From: Acidobacteriota bacterium | GTDB taxonomy: Bacteria > Acidobacteriota > Blastocatellia > Pyrinomonadales > Pyrinomonadaceae | DNA: 64,000 nucleotides | Assembly (NCBI GenBank): GCA_003223935.1 | Contig: QHXQ01000052.1 | Coordinates: 18,244-82,243 of the forward strand | Direction of reading: 5' to 3' | Shown here: one piece after another, positions 16,659 to 24,770 of the stretch | Layout: every line of letters starts with the position of its first letter | Numbering within the stretch: the first letter of the stretch is position 1 | Made by a program: the position numbers and the translations under genes | Notes under the pieces: generated by a model | The model's database searches: none | Told to the model about the DNA's origin: nothing | What the model saw: only the letters and a program-made list of their open reading frames with translations

Positions 16659-16846
16659 TTTTGCTTAAGCCTTTCTTCCGGTACAGAAACGACGGGTCGG
16701 AAGCAGATTCAGACCCGCCACGTTGACAGAGCATGATAGGGACGCCGCAGACGGGTGTCAAGAAAAGCTCAAGCCGCCGACTTGGCCCGACTCTTCTGCT
16801 TGCGCTACCCTCTGGCCGTGATTCTTCTCAAGCGAGGCGCTGACTA

Positions 16847-17209
16847 ATGATGGACGAAGAACAGCAACGACAAATAGACTTCATCATCGAACAGCAAGCC
16901 CAACTGACTGCGACGGTCGGATCGCTCGCAGGGACAGTTGATCAACTTGCAGGGACAGTTGATCAACTCGCAGGAAGTGTTGGTCAGCTTGCAGGGAATG
17001 TTGAACGACTCACAGGGAATGTTGAGCAACTCACAGTGAAGGTTGAGCGGCTGACAGAGAAAGTTGATCGCACGGCCGACAGTGTGACCGCCTTATTGGC
17101 CATTGCGGAGATTCACGACCATGAGATGAAAGAGACGGACGAACGCCTCAACGCGCTCATCAATATAGTCGAGCGGCGCATCAGCGAAGGCCGGAACGGT
17201 AGAGGTTGA
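16847..17209 (+). CDS. Coiled-coil protein built from 21-bp repeats, 120 aa
   Basis: The gene contains seven consecutive 21-bp units from 16925 to 17071, encoding heptads of the form QLAGTVD, QLAGSVG, RLTGNVE, RLTEKVD. These predict a strong coiled coil. The start (MMDEEQQRQIDFIIEQQAQL) and the end (NIVERRISEGRNGRG) are not repetitive. The same start and end patterns recur in the gene at 25385, so the two are paralogues with different repeat numbers. No signal peptide or membrane helix. Function unknown; similar layouts occur in oligomerisation stalks. Confidence 0.8.
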   Translation: MMDEEQQRQIDFIIEQQAQLTATVGSLAGTVDQLAGTVDQLAGSVGQLAGNVERLTGNVEQLTVKVERLTEKVDRTADSVTALLAIAEIHDHEMKETDERLNALINIVERRISEGRNGRG

Positions 17210-17299
17210 GACTGTTTCGGCTTCAGCGCAGAGTTGCGCTGTGCTCACCTTCGGGCACTTTCCTTATTCAACAAGCAGCGTCCGCGCAAACGTCATGCG

Positions 17300-17797
17300 T
17301 CAGCTTTCCTGCTGATCATGCAACGTCGTCAGCCGACGGATTTCAAACTTGCGCGCGCCGCCGGGCGTGGTGACTTTGATTTCGTCGCCCTCTTCGCGGC
17401 CCATCAAACTGCGACCGATGGGCGAGGTCGTCGAGATGAGACCTTTCGCCGGGTCGCTCTCTTCGGGCGTGACGAGGCGATAAGTCACCTCTTCGTCGCG
17501 CTCGTCGTCGTAGAGCAAGACGGTCGAGCCGTAAGCCGCTTTGCCGTGCGGCACTTTCGTCGGATCAATCGAAGAGATTTCGCTGAGGCGCTGGCGCAGG
17601 TCGCGGATGCGCGCTTGGACGAACTGTTGGCGCGCAAGCGCGGCATGATACTCGGCGTTCTCGCGCAGGTCGCCAAACTCTTTCGCGCGCTTGATCTCGC
17701 GCGGCAGATGCACGCGCAACTCCGTCTCAAGCTCTTCCAACTCGGCCCGCAGCCGATCCTTAACGTCCTGTGTCACCTTCGTTCTTACTCCAATCAA
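17300..17797 (-). CDS. greA: Transcription elongation factor GreA/GreB family
   Basis: The 165-residue protein has the N-terminal coiled-coil hairpin with EFGDLRENAEYHAA, whose acidic tip enters the RNA polymerase secondary channel to promote transcript cleavage. The C-terminal domain contains YGSTVLLYDD and the family signature ISTTSPIGRSLMGREEGDE. Length and motif order are normal. The start MIGVRTKVTQDV follows no strong ribosome site; starting a few codons later is possible. It lies alone downstream of pfkA. Confidence 0.92.
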   Translation of the reverse strand: MIGVRTKVTQDVKDRLRAELEELETELRVHLPREIKRAKEFGDLRENAEYHAALARQQFVQARIRDLRQRLSEISSIDPTKVPHGKAAYGSTVLLYDDERDEEVTYRLVTPEESDPAKGLISTTSPIGRSLMGREEGDEIKVTTPGGARKFEIRRLTTLHDQQES

Positions 17798-17887
17798 AGA
17801 TGCAAAAGTTATAAGCCCCGTCAGGTGGGTTTGACAATAGCCTCATACGAAAGTGCCGGCCATCATTTACGCCCCCGACGGGACTCG

Positions 17888-19003
17888 TCAACAAATCTCT
17901 TGCCCGTGATACTTCGCTTCGTCGGCTGCGCCGAAGGAGATGCCGACGTCGCGCGCGGTGCGGATGAGTTGGCTGTCGGTGGGCACGGTCTTGATGTTGG
18001 CGCAGGCGCGCGCGAGCGGGACGGTGATGATGTCGGCCGCATGGAGCGCAACCATCTTGCCATGTTCGCCGCGCATGAGCACACGCACGGCGCACGAACC
18101 GTAGTTGGTGGCGAGCAGTCGATCAAAAGAGTTCGGCGTGCCGCCGCGTTGCAGATGGCCGAGCACGACACAGCGCGCCTCCTTGCCGGTCAGCCCTTCG
18201 ATCTCTTGTGCGATGCGATTACCGATGCCGCCGAGGCGCGGCGCATGCGCGCGGTCGCCGGGGTCTTGATAGACTTCAAGGCCGCCCGCCTCCTTCGCGC
18301 CTTCGGCCACGACGATGATGCTGAACTGCGAGTCGCATAGATCGCGTTCGTGAATCTTCTGCGCGATTGATTCCATCGTGAACGGGATTTCGGGAATCAA
18401 GATCACGTCCGCGCCGCCCGCGATCCCGGAATGCAGCGCGATCCAACCCGTGTGCCGGCCCATCACTTCCAAGATCATCACGCGGTCGTGCGAGGCGGCA
18501 GTCGTGTGCAGACGATCAAGCGCCTCCGTTGCGATGTCGAGCGCGGTGGTGAAACCGAAGGTCAGCTCTGTGCAACCGAGATCGTTGTCAATCGTCTTGG
18601 GCACGCCGACGACGGGGATGCCGCGCTTATCGAACTCAATCGCAATGCCGAGCGAGCCTTCGCCGCCCACGACGACGAGCGCGTCAATGTCAAGCCGCTT
18701 TAGGTTCGCCAGCGCTACGCGGTAAATCTCATCCGGCGTGCTTGAAGTTTCGCCCGTGCGGACGACGAACTGGCCGCGATTGCGCGTGCCGAGGATCGTG
18801 CCGCCGCGTGGCAACAGGCCACGCACATCGGCCGGCGTCAGCGGGCGCGTGTGCGTCTCGCCGAGCAGACCCTCGAATCCATCTTCGATGCCGACCACAC
18901 GCAGGCCATACTCCGACACCGCCGTCTTCACGACCGCGCGAATGACCGCGTTCAAACCCGGCGCATCGCCGCCGCCCGTGATCAGTCCGATGGTGCGAAT
19001 CAT
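17888..19003 (-). CDS. pfkA: 6-phosphofructokinase, group III-like
   Basis: The start is set at 19003 (MIRTIGLITGGGDAPGLNAV), since upstream codons lie in a repeat element. At 371 residues it is longer than E. coli PfkA (320). Signatures: GGGDAPGLNAVIRA, VVVGGEGSLGIA, VPKTIDNDLGCTELTFGF, EVMGRHTGWIALHSGIAGGAD, and LGHLQRGGTPNSFDR. GGEGS with PKTIDND (in place of GGDGS and PGTIDND) and the MGRHTGWIALHSG block are typical of actinobacterial-type group III enzymes. The Gly after GGE favours ATP over pyrophosphate as donor, but this needs an assay. Confidence 0.92.
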   Translation of the reverse strand: MIRTIGLITGGGDAPGLNAVIRAVVKTAVSEYGLRVVGIEDGFEGLLGETHTRPLTPADVRGLLPRGGTILGTRNRGQFVVRTGETSSTPDEIYRVALANLKRLDIDALVVVGGEGSLGIAIEFDKRGIPVVGVPKTIDNDLGCTELTFGFTTALDIATEALDRLHTTAASHDRVMILEVMGRHTGWIALHSGIAGGADVILIPEIPFTMESIAQKIHERDLCDSQFSIIVVAEGAKEAGGLEVYQDPGDRAHAPRLGGIGNRIAQEIEGLTGKEARCVVLGHLQRGGTPNSFDRLLATNYGSCAVRVLMRGEHGKMVALHAADIITVPLARACANIKTVPTDSQLIRTARDVGISFGAADEAKYHGQEIC

Positions 19004-19013
19004 AAAAAACGGT

Positions 19014-19078
19014 AACGAGTGATGAGTGACAAGTAATGAGTAAAAAAGTGCTTGCTTGTCACTCGGCACTCGGCACTG
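19014..19078. repeat. 7-base-repeat hairpin, gagtgac type
   Basis: Units gagtgat, gagtgac, aagtaat (19016-19036) face cttgtcactcggcactcggcactgc (19054-19078 region), with aaaaaa in the loop. It lies between the GrdB-like gene and pfkA, upstream of the pfkA start. Confidence 0.75.
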
Positions 19079-19080
19079 CT

Positions 19081-19809
19081 TTAGTTTCTCACGTGCGGCG
19101 GCTCGTACTGTTCGCCATAGTCCGGGTACTCGCGCGTGACGACTGAGCCGGGGCGCGTGTTCTCTAACAATAGGCTGAGCGCGTCGCGCAGGACTTGGCG
19201 TTGCAGTTCGCGCATGTTGGGGCGGCCCAAGCTGTTGCCGATCTTGAACCCTTTCGGATAGAGCGCGCGCGGCGGGCGCATCTGCGCAGAGACTTCCGGG
19301 CTGACCGTGATCAAAACTGTCGGGATGCCGCGCATCTCTATCTCACGTTGGACCGCGACGACCGTGCGGTGGCACACGCTCGGTCAACCGCCTGTCAAGA
19401 CGACCGCATCGGCGCGCCCGCCGCGATCAATCTCGTTGGCGATCTGCGGCGCTGTGCCCTCATACATCGCCTTGAGTTGCATCGTGTAGCCCATGTAACC
19501 GACATGCTTGCGCGCAAGGCCGCCGATGAAGCCTTCGGCTGCCAAGTCGCGCAGCACGTCAATCGGAAACACAACGTTGATGTCTTGATCGGCGTCCGTG
19601 TGATCGTAGTGATGATGCGTGACCATCAACTGCGTTGACTCAACGTCGTCCGCAAATACGCGATAAGTCAGATCGCCCAACTCGTCCGCGATGTTGAACG
19701 GCTCTTGCTCGCGCAGGTGCACGCCGCCCGCCGTCACGAGGGCGATGCTCATGCGCTTCAAGTCGCCATCAAACGGCGTGAACGGGACGCATTTGCGCGC
19801 GAGTGTCAT
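19081..19809 (-). CDS. GrdB-family (glycine/betaine/sarcosine/D-proline reductase selenoprotein B-like) protein with in-frame TGA (Sec)
   Basis: The minus strand has one continuous 242-codon frame interrupted only by TGA at 19386-19384. The preceding part reads AVVLTGG and the following part PSVCHRTVVAVQ, giving GG-U-PSVC. Upstream is TAGGVHL and THHHYDHTDADQDINVVFPID; downstream is EIEMRGIPTVLITV and KIGNSLGRPN, all resembling GrdB-type proteins, where this position is Cys or Sec. Downstream of the TGA, 19369-19353 can fold as CCGCAC-GGUC-GU(C)GCGG: a GGUC apical loop with a bulged base, very like the E. coli fdhF SECIS, loop 24-27 nt from the U of UGA. The reaction here is unknown; classical GrdB works in reductase complexes whose other subunits are absent. 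Confidence 0.85.
19353..19369 (-). promoter_or_regulatory. Candidate bacterial SECIS hairpin
   Basis: On the minus-strand RNA: stem CCGC/GCGG, one bulged C, upper pairs A-U and C-G, apical loop GGUC. In E. coli fdhF the loop is also GGUC with a bulged U, at 22-25 nt from UGA; here it is at 24-27 nt. This should direct SelB to decode the UGA at 19386-19384. Confidence 0.7.
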
Positions 19810-19812
19810 GGC

Positions 19813-19917
19813 GATCAGTGGTTAGTGGTCAGTAGTCAGTGGTCAGTTAGGAAGAACTCGAAACTCGAAACTTGGAACTCAAATCTTTTACTGATCACTG
19901 ACCACCGACCACTGCCT
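19813..19917. repeat. 7-base-repeat hairpin, tggtcag type, with a phased centre
   Basis: Units agtggtt/agtggtc/agtagtc (19814-19846) face tgatcactgaccaccgaccactg (about 19891-19914). The centre between the arms also has 7-nt phasing: GAACTCG, AAACTCG, AAACTTG, GAACTCA (about 19854-19881). It lies between the peroxiredoxin and GrdB-like genes. Confidence 0.75.
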
Positions 19918-19918
19918 C

Positions 19919-20383
19919 TCACAGTTTGCGCAGGACCTCGAACAGGTCTTCGTTGTCGGGTTGATCCGCGATGTTGTGGATGTCTTTGTAAGCGATCTTG
20001 CCGTCCTTGTCCACGATGAAGAGCGCGCGCTCGGAGATGCCGTCTTGCTCACGATAAGCACCATAGGCTCGCGCCACTTCGCCTTTGGGATGAAAATCGC
20101 TCAAGAGATCGTAAGAGAGACCGCCCAAGCTCTTGGCCCAAGCGGCGTTGCACGGCACGCTGTCAACTGATATGCCCAGAACCTGAGCATCGTAGCCTTT
20201 GAAGCGTTCAAGGTCTGCTTCATAGGCCGGCATCTGCGCGGTTCAGACGGGCGTCCACGCCAGCGGATAAAACGCCAGCACCACATTCTGCTTACCCCGA
20301 AAGTCCGAGAGGCGCACCCGTTTGTCTTTCTCAAGGTGGCTCTTCAACTCGAAGTCCGGGGCCATGTCGCCGACTTCAGGCAT
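19919..20383 (-). CDS. Peroxiredoxin with in-frame TGA at the peroxidatic position (Sec)
   Basis: The frame from ATG 20383 ([16 protein letters not shown]) is chosen because aaggaggg lies about 9 nt upstream. It is open for 154 codons except for TGA at 20245-20243, which gives [21 protein letters not shown]. This fits PxxxTxxC of peroxiredoxins with U exactly in place of the peroxidatic Cys. Downstream features (VLGISVDS, SFxx-type [27 protein letters not shown]) are intact, and length fits AhpE/BCP-like members. A second Cys (DSVPCNAAW) could be the resolving residue. The role is reduction of peroxides. The gene lies next to another TGA-containing gene. Confidence 0.83.
20196..20213 (-). promoter_or_regulatory. 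Hairpin downstream of the peroxiredoxin TGA, weak SECIS candidate
   Basis: The RNA CCUUGAA-CGC-UUCAAAGG can form 7 pairs with one bulged A. It starts 33 nt from the UGA, further than in fdhF, and the 3-nt loop lacks the GGUC seen in the neighbouring gene. It is the strongest nearby fold I found by eye, but another SECIS shape is possible. Confidence 0.35.
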
Positions 20384-20800
20384 CTTGAGATGACCCTCCT
20401 TCGCTTGACGTTTAAGTTGTTGCGTTTGTCGAACTGCGCTTAAGACTACAGACAAACGCCGCGCGATTCAAGCGCGCGCGGCTCACATTTTTGTGCGCGC
20501 TCCCGCCTGCGGCGCGCCGACTGTCTAACGAAATCTATTTACTCCGATAGGGCGGCGGGCATAGAATGATCATGTCTCCTCGAATTCATCCCCCGCAATT
20601 GTTGCAATGTGAGCTAAGACTCGTGAAGCAACTCGCCCTATCGCATGTTCGTCTTGGTTGCGCCGCGCGCTTGGCTGCGCAGTTCCCAAAGCTCAGTCTC
20701 GGCCCTTAACCGTCTCGGCCTTCCCTCAAGCTTCGGCGGCCGGTAGTTTGCCGTGTACAGCCTGCACGTTAATATCCAGACCGTTCAAGGAGGACTCATA
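20384..20800. other. Divergent intergenic region
   Basis: This 417-bp stretch lies between the peroxiredoxin (minus) and the surface protein (plus). Apart from the two ribosome binding sites at its edges I see a GCGCGC-rich imperfect inverted repeat near 20469-20500 and no credible gene. Promoters for both directions are expected here but none is clear by eye. Confidence 0.5.
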
Positions 20801-22525
20801 ATGAAACATCTCAACCCATCAGCCGCACGAGCGCGGCGACGCGGGCGGCCGCAAAGAGCATACGTCCGTCTCTTACTCTGGACGCTCATCTGCGCGAGCG
20901 TCCTCGCGTTGCTGCGCATCGGGCCGCGCGCAATTCGGGCGCAGGCTGCGCCATCGGCCGATCTCGTCGTCACCAAAAGCGGTGATGACACGGCCCCTCT
21001 CGGCGGCCAGATCACATATAGCATCGTCGTCAACAACAGCGGCCCGGACGATGCCGCCAACGTAGTGCTCACCGATCCGATCCCGGCACACACGACTTTC
21101 GTGAATGCGTCAGCTAGTCAGGGCACAGCCATGTTCGACGGTACGACCGTGACCGCCAACTTCGGCACGATCACTGCCTTCAACGGCGCAAGCCTTACAT
21201 TGGTCGTGTCGGTCAACAACGACACGCCGCGCGGTACGACGATCAGCAACACGGCCACGGCCACATCGGACACGCCCGATCCAGACCCGTCCACCAATTC
21301 AGCGACCGCGAACACCTTCGTGACCGGCCCGTTCCCCGGCGACGTGTTGATCAGCGAGTTTCGCTTTCGCGGGCCGACACCTTCGAGCACGACGACCACC
21401 AGTACGTTGGCCGTCACCGGTGCATCGGACGAGTTCATCGAGCTTTACAACAACACAGACGTTGACATTGTTGTGAGCGATTCATTAGGCAGCAACGGTT
21501 GGGCGCTCGTCTCTTCTGATGACACCGGCACGTCTAAGTTCGTCGTCCCCAATGGCACGACGATTCCGGCACGCGGTCATTTCCTCGGCGTCAATGCGAA
21601 CGGTTATAGCTTGAACGGTTATCCGGCGGGCACGACGATCAACGCTGTCGGCGATGTCACCTACACCGCAGACATTCCCAACAACGCCGGCATCGCTCTG
21701 TTCAAGACGGCCGATCCGGCGGGCTTCGATGCCAACCATCGCCTCGACGCCGTCGGCTTTAGCGCCGTGATCGATCCGCTCTATCGTGAGGGTAACGGGC
21801 TGGGCGTCCCCGTGACGACTGATGTCGAACACAGCTTCGTGCGCAAACTCACGTCCGGCTTTCCGCAAGACACGGATAACAATCTGGCGGACTTCGTGCT
21901 GGTGGCGACCGACGGCAACCAGACGCTTGCCAGCGCGCAACTCGGCGCGCCGGGGCCGGAGAATCTCAACAGTCCGATCCAACATAACATAGATATCAAG
22001 TCCAGCTTGATCGAGCCGACGCAATCTTCGTTCGCCCCGCCCAATCGCGTGCGCACGGGCAGCGGCGACTCCGGCACGCTCTCGATTCGGCGGCGTTTTA
22101 CCAACAACACCGGCGCGACCGTCACGCGCTTGCGCTTCCGCGCCGTAAACATCACGACACAGAACACACCCGTCAGCGTCGCACCGCAAGCGGACTTGCG
22201 TCTGATCACATCGGGCGATTTTACGATCACGACGAGTCTCGGCGATCTGATGGTGCAGGGCACTGTGTTGGAAGAGCCGCCCGCACAACCGCAGGGCGGT
22301 GGGTTGAACTCCAGCGTGACCGCGTTCGTGCCGGGCGGCGGTCTCGCGCCCGGCGCGACGATTGACGTGCAGTTTCTGCTCAACATAGTCAAGAGCGGCA
22401 ACTATCGCATCTTCGTCAACGTAGAGGCCCTGACCGAGACATCAGCACCCACTCTGATTAGGGGCCCAAACAGACACAAACTAGCGACACGCTCGCAAAC
22501 CTTAAAGACTGCCGGCCGAAACTGA
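20801..22525 (+). CDS. Secreted protein with DUF11 and lamin-tail domains
   Basis: The ATG at 20801 follows caaggagg. The protein (574 residues) has an Arg-rich start then a hydrophobic signal segment (LLLWTLICASVLALL) with likely cleavage near RAQAAP. Residues of the first domain (ADLVVTKSGDDTAPLGGQI...VVNNSGPDDAANVVLTDPIP) match DUF11 repeats of bacterial surface proteins. A lamin-tail-like domain follows (PGDVLISEFRFRG, then DEFIELYNNTD). The C-terminal 170 residues are unassigned. Likely extracellular; structural or adhesion role is inferred from the domains. A strong terminator hairpin follows. Confidence 0.82.
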   Translation: MKHLNPSAARARRRGRPQRAYVRLLLWTLICASVLALLRIGPRAIRAQAAPSADLVVTKSGDDTAPLGGQITYSIVVNNSGPDDAANVVLTDPIPAHTTFVNASASQGTAMFDGTTVTANFGTITAFNGASLTLVVSVNNDTPRGTTISNTATATSDTPDPDPSTNSATANTFVTGPFPGDVLISEFRFRGPTPSSTTTTSTLAVTGASDEFIELYNNTDVDIVVSDSLGSNGWALVSSDDTGTSKFVVPNGTTIPARGHFLGVNANGYSLNGYPAGTTINAVGDVTYTADIPNNAGIALFKTADPAGFDANHRLDAVGFSAVIDPLYREGNGLGVPVTTDVEHSFVRKLTSGFPQDTDNNLADFVLVATDGNQTLASAQLGAPGPENLNSPIQHNIDIKSSLIEPTQSSFAPPNRVRTGSGDSGTLSIRRRFTNNTGATVTRLRFRAVNITTQNTPVSVAPQADLRLITSGDFTITTSLGDLMVQGTVLEEPPAQPQGGGLNSSVTAFVPGGGLAPGATIDVQFLLNIVKSGNYRIFVNVEALTETSAPTLIRGPNRHKLATRSQTLKTAGRN

Positions 22526-22565
22526 GCGGCGCATTGTGCTGATTGCCACACCGCATAAAAGCAAA

Positions 22566-22599
22566 AGGGCCGCTGCATGCTCAACTATGCAGCGGCCCT
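22566..22599. terminator. Strong hairpin terminator, 13-bp perfect stem
   Basis: agggccgctgcat and atgcagcggccct are fully complementary around gctcaact. It stands 40 bp after the surface protein stop and before the methyltransferase gene. An A-run precedes it, but no U-tract follows on the plus strand. Confidence 0.75.
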
Positions 22600-22672
22600 C
22601 GTGCTTTGCGCGGCACGTTAAAGCGCCGCCTGCACTTGAATCAAGCGCGCTTTTTGCCGACACTCTGCTGTC

Positions 22673-23842
22673 ATGCAACAGCCCGTTGTTACCATCACAC
22701 GACGCGGCGCAGACCGCGCCCGCTCAGGCCACCTCTGGATTTATCGTAGCGACGTGAGCGATGCGAGCGCGGCGACCGGCGGCGCGGTCGTGCGCGTCAC
22801 AGATGAGCGCGGGCGCTTCGTCGGCCAAGCACTCTACAGCGACCGTTCTGAGATCGCGCTGCGGCTGTTGACGTGGCGCAACGAGTTGATTGATCGCGCG
22901 TGGTGGCGGACGCGGCTGCGTGCGGCCATTGCGCGGCGCAAAGGGCTTGAACGTGAAGCGGACGCCTTTCGTCTGGTTTACGCTGAAGGCGATCTGTTAC
23001 CGTCGCTCATCGTTGACCGTTACGGCGACGTGCTTGTCTTGCAGACGCTTTCGCAAGGAACGGAGGCGATCAAAAGTTTACTGGTCGAGTTGTTGCTTGA
23101 AGAGTTGCAGCCGCGCGCCATCGTCGAGCGCAACGACGTACGCGTGCGCCGACTCGAAGGCTTAGACATGCGCGCCGGCACGCTCTACGGCGACGCGCCT
23201 GCGGAGTTGGAGGTCGCGCAGCACGGCATACGCTTTCTCATTGCGCCGCTCGCGGGCCAGAAGACCGGCGCATTCTTAGATCAACGCGAGAACCACGTTG
23301 CCGCCGGCCACCTTGCAAAAGGCCGCGCGCTCGATTGCTTCACCTTCAACGGTGCGTTCGCGCTCAACCTGGCGCGCACTTGCGAGCACGTCACAGGCAT
23401 AGACATCTCAGCCGAAGCTGTCGCGGCCGCGCGGCGCAACGCGGAGTTGAACGGCGCAACCAACGTCGAGTTCCGCGAAGCGAACGTCTTCGACGCCCTG
23501 CGCGAGTTGCAGGACGCACACGCGAGTTACGACGCAATCGTGCTCGACCCGCCTGCCTTCGCTAAGAATCGCGCCAGCGTCGCGCCGGCCGCGCGCGGCT
23601 ACAAAGAGATCAACCTGCGCGCCTTGAAACTACTCAACGCGGGCGGCACGCTCATCACCTGCACCTGCTCCTACCATATAACCGAACAGATGTTTCAAGA
23701 GATGCTCGCCGCCGCCGCCGCCGACGCGCACCGGCGCGTTCAGATCATAGAGAAGCGCATACAGGCGCGCGATCATCCCATCCTCGTCGGCGTGCCCGAG
23801 ACGCTCTACTTGAAATGCTTGATCGCGCGCGTCATTGATTGA
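22673..23842 (+). CDS. rlmI: RlmI-like 23S rRNA (cytosine-C5) methyltransferase
   Basis: The 389-residue protein has an N-terminal PUA-type domain (TRRGADRARSGHLWIYRSD), then a Rossmann methyltransferase domain: DCFTFNGAFALNLAR (motif I region), VTGIDISAEAVAAARRNAE, and the catalytic-type YDAIVLDPPAFAKNR. This order fits RlmI, which methylates C1962 of 23S rRNA in E. coli. The ending with HYxxEQMFQEM-type segment (YHITEQMFQEML) also fits. Specific target is inferred from family. Confidence 0.88.
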   Translation: MQQPVVTITRRGADRARSGHLWIYRSDVSDASAATGGAVVRVTDERGRFVGQALYSDRSEIALRLLTWRNELIDRAWWRTRLRAAIARRKGLEREADAFRLVYAEGDLLPSLIVDRYGDVLVLQTLSQGTEAIKSLLVELLLEELQPRAIVERNDVRVRRLEGLDMRAGTLYGDAPAELEVAQHGIRFLIAPLAGQKTGAFLDQRENHVAAGHLAKGRALDCFTFNGAFALNLARTCEHVTGIDISAEAVAAARRNAELNGATNVEFREANVFDALRELQDAHASYDAIVLDPPAFAKNRASVAPAARGYKEINLRALKLLNAGGTLITCTCSYHITEQMFQEMLAAAAADAHRRVQIIEKRIQARDHPILVGVPETLYLKCLIARVID

Positions 23843-23982
23843 GCAACGCGGACGTGCTTGCTAAACTGCGGCTACTCCGGCGCGGCCCTGAGTTGTTCTA
23901 TGGTTGCGCGTATTGACCGAGCAGTGCAGTACATTTACCGTCAAATTCGTTTCGCTCAATCCGTCGAAAGGAGACCCGATTT

Positions 23983-24375
23983 ATGAAACTGATGTGCACA
24001 TACCTGTTCGCCTTTGTGTTCATCGTCGCCAGCGTACCCGCGTCTGCTGCGGGCGCAGCGCAAGACAGAAACGTGCTGCGCCAGCAAGTCCACTTCGAGC
24101 GCGGGCGCACTTCGACCGTCATCAAGAACACGATCCGGCGCGGCACGACGCACGAGTATCTACTCGCCGCGCGCGGCGGGCAGACGATGATCGTCCATCT
24201 CGTCGCCAAGCAGACGAGTTTCACCATCTACAAGCCCAACGGCGGTGCCGCGATTGAATCTGCGGACGGCGTCAAAGACTGGGAAGGCTCGCTCCCCGAA
24301 ACCGGCGAATACACCATTACCATCTCGACCGATGCCCGGAGCGCGCCCTATACGCTTGAGACCACCATCCGTTGA
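23983..24375 (+). CDS. Secreted/periplasmic protein of unknown function, 130 aa
   Basis: The start is set by gaaaggag about 10 nt before ATG. The N-terminus has a signal peptide (LFAFVFIVASVPASAAGA, cleavage after ASA or nearby). The mature part is beta-rich: RGTTHEYLLAARGGQTMIVHL and GEYTITISTDA fit the pattern of PPC-like (pre-peptidase C-terminal) beta domains, which in other proteins bind or fold as beta-sandwiches. The TGA stop is followed, in the same frame, by a 21-bp tandem array that stays open for 80 codons. Confidence 0.75.
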   Translation: MKLMCTYLFAFVFIVASVPASAAGAAQDRNVLRQQVHFERGRTSTVIKNTIRRGTTHEYLLAARGGQTMIVHLVAKQTSFTIYKPNGGAAIESADGVKDWEGSLPETGEYTITISTDARSAPYTLETTIR

Positions 24376-24417
24376 AGGCTGCGCAAGCTCTCTTCCGGGC
24401 AGACAAAAGCGGCTGAC

Positions 24418-24711
24418 GGGTACGCAAATGTCGCTTTAGGGTACTCAAATATGACTTTTGGGTACTCTAAAGTCGCTACGGGGTACTCCGCAGACACTAT
24501 TGAGTACCCCACAGTGAGTTTCGGGTACTCTGATGTCACTATCGGGAACCCTGAAGTCAGTTTTGGGTTCCCTAAAGTGACTTCAGGGTTCCCAAAACTC
24601 ACTTCAAGGTTCCCCTAAGTGACTTTTGTGTACCCAAAACTGACTTTAGGGAACCCCGCAGCCAGTTTTGGGTACACGTTAGCGACTTGCGGGTACACAT
24701 AGATGGCTTGC
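24418..24711. repeat. Tandem array of fourteen 21-bp units
   Basis: Fourteen contiguous units of exactly 21 nt begin with GGGTAC, GGGAAC or GGGTTC (GAGTAC/AGGTTC/GTGTAC in three). The pattern is GGGTACYC followed after 2 nt by a partly palindromic AAGTSACTT segment. Units differ at several positions, yet none has an insertion or deletion. Plus-strand translation gives heptads such as GYSKVAT, GNPEVSF, GFPKVTS but meets stops in units 10 and 14; the minus strand gives an open frame at 24348-24602. I see no ribosome binding site for either. Its function (protein repeat, DNA-binding array, or relic) is unknown. Confidence 0.85.
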
Positions 24712-24770
24712 GCCAACCCTGAAATGCGCACCGCGTACCGGCCAGCACTTACGGCGGCGCAAAAAAGTGC

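Noticed and set aside
24348..24602. Minus-strand frame translating the 21-bp array as heptads
   Set aside because: No ribosome site was found and it overlaps the preceding gene; kept as an open question under the array and not annotated as a gene.
24373..24618. Selenocysteine or stop readthrough of the TGA ending the gene at 23983-24375
   Set aside because: The residue would not lie in a redox motif and the protein before it ends as a complete beta domain; the in-frame array is probably chance.
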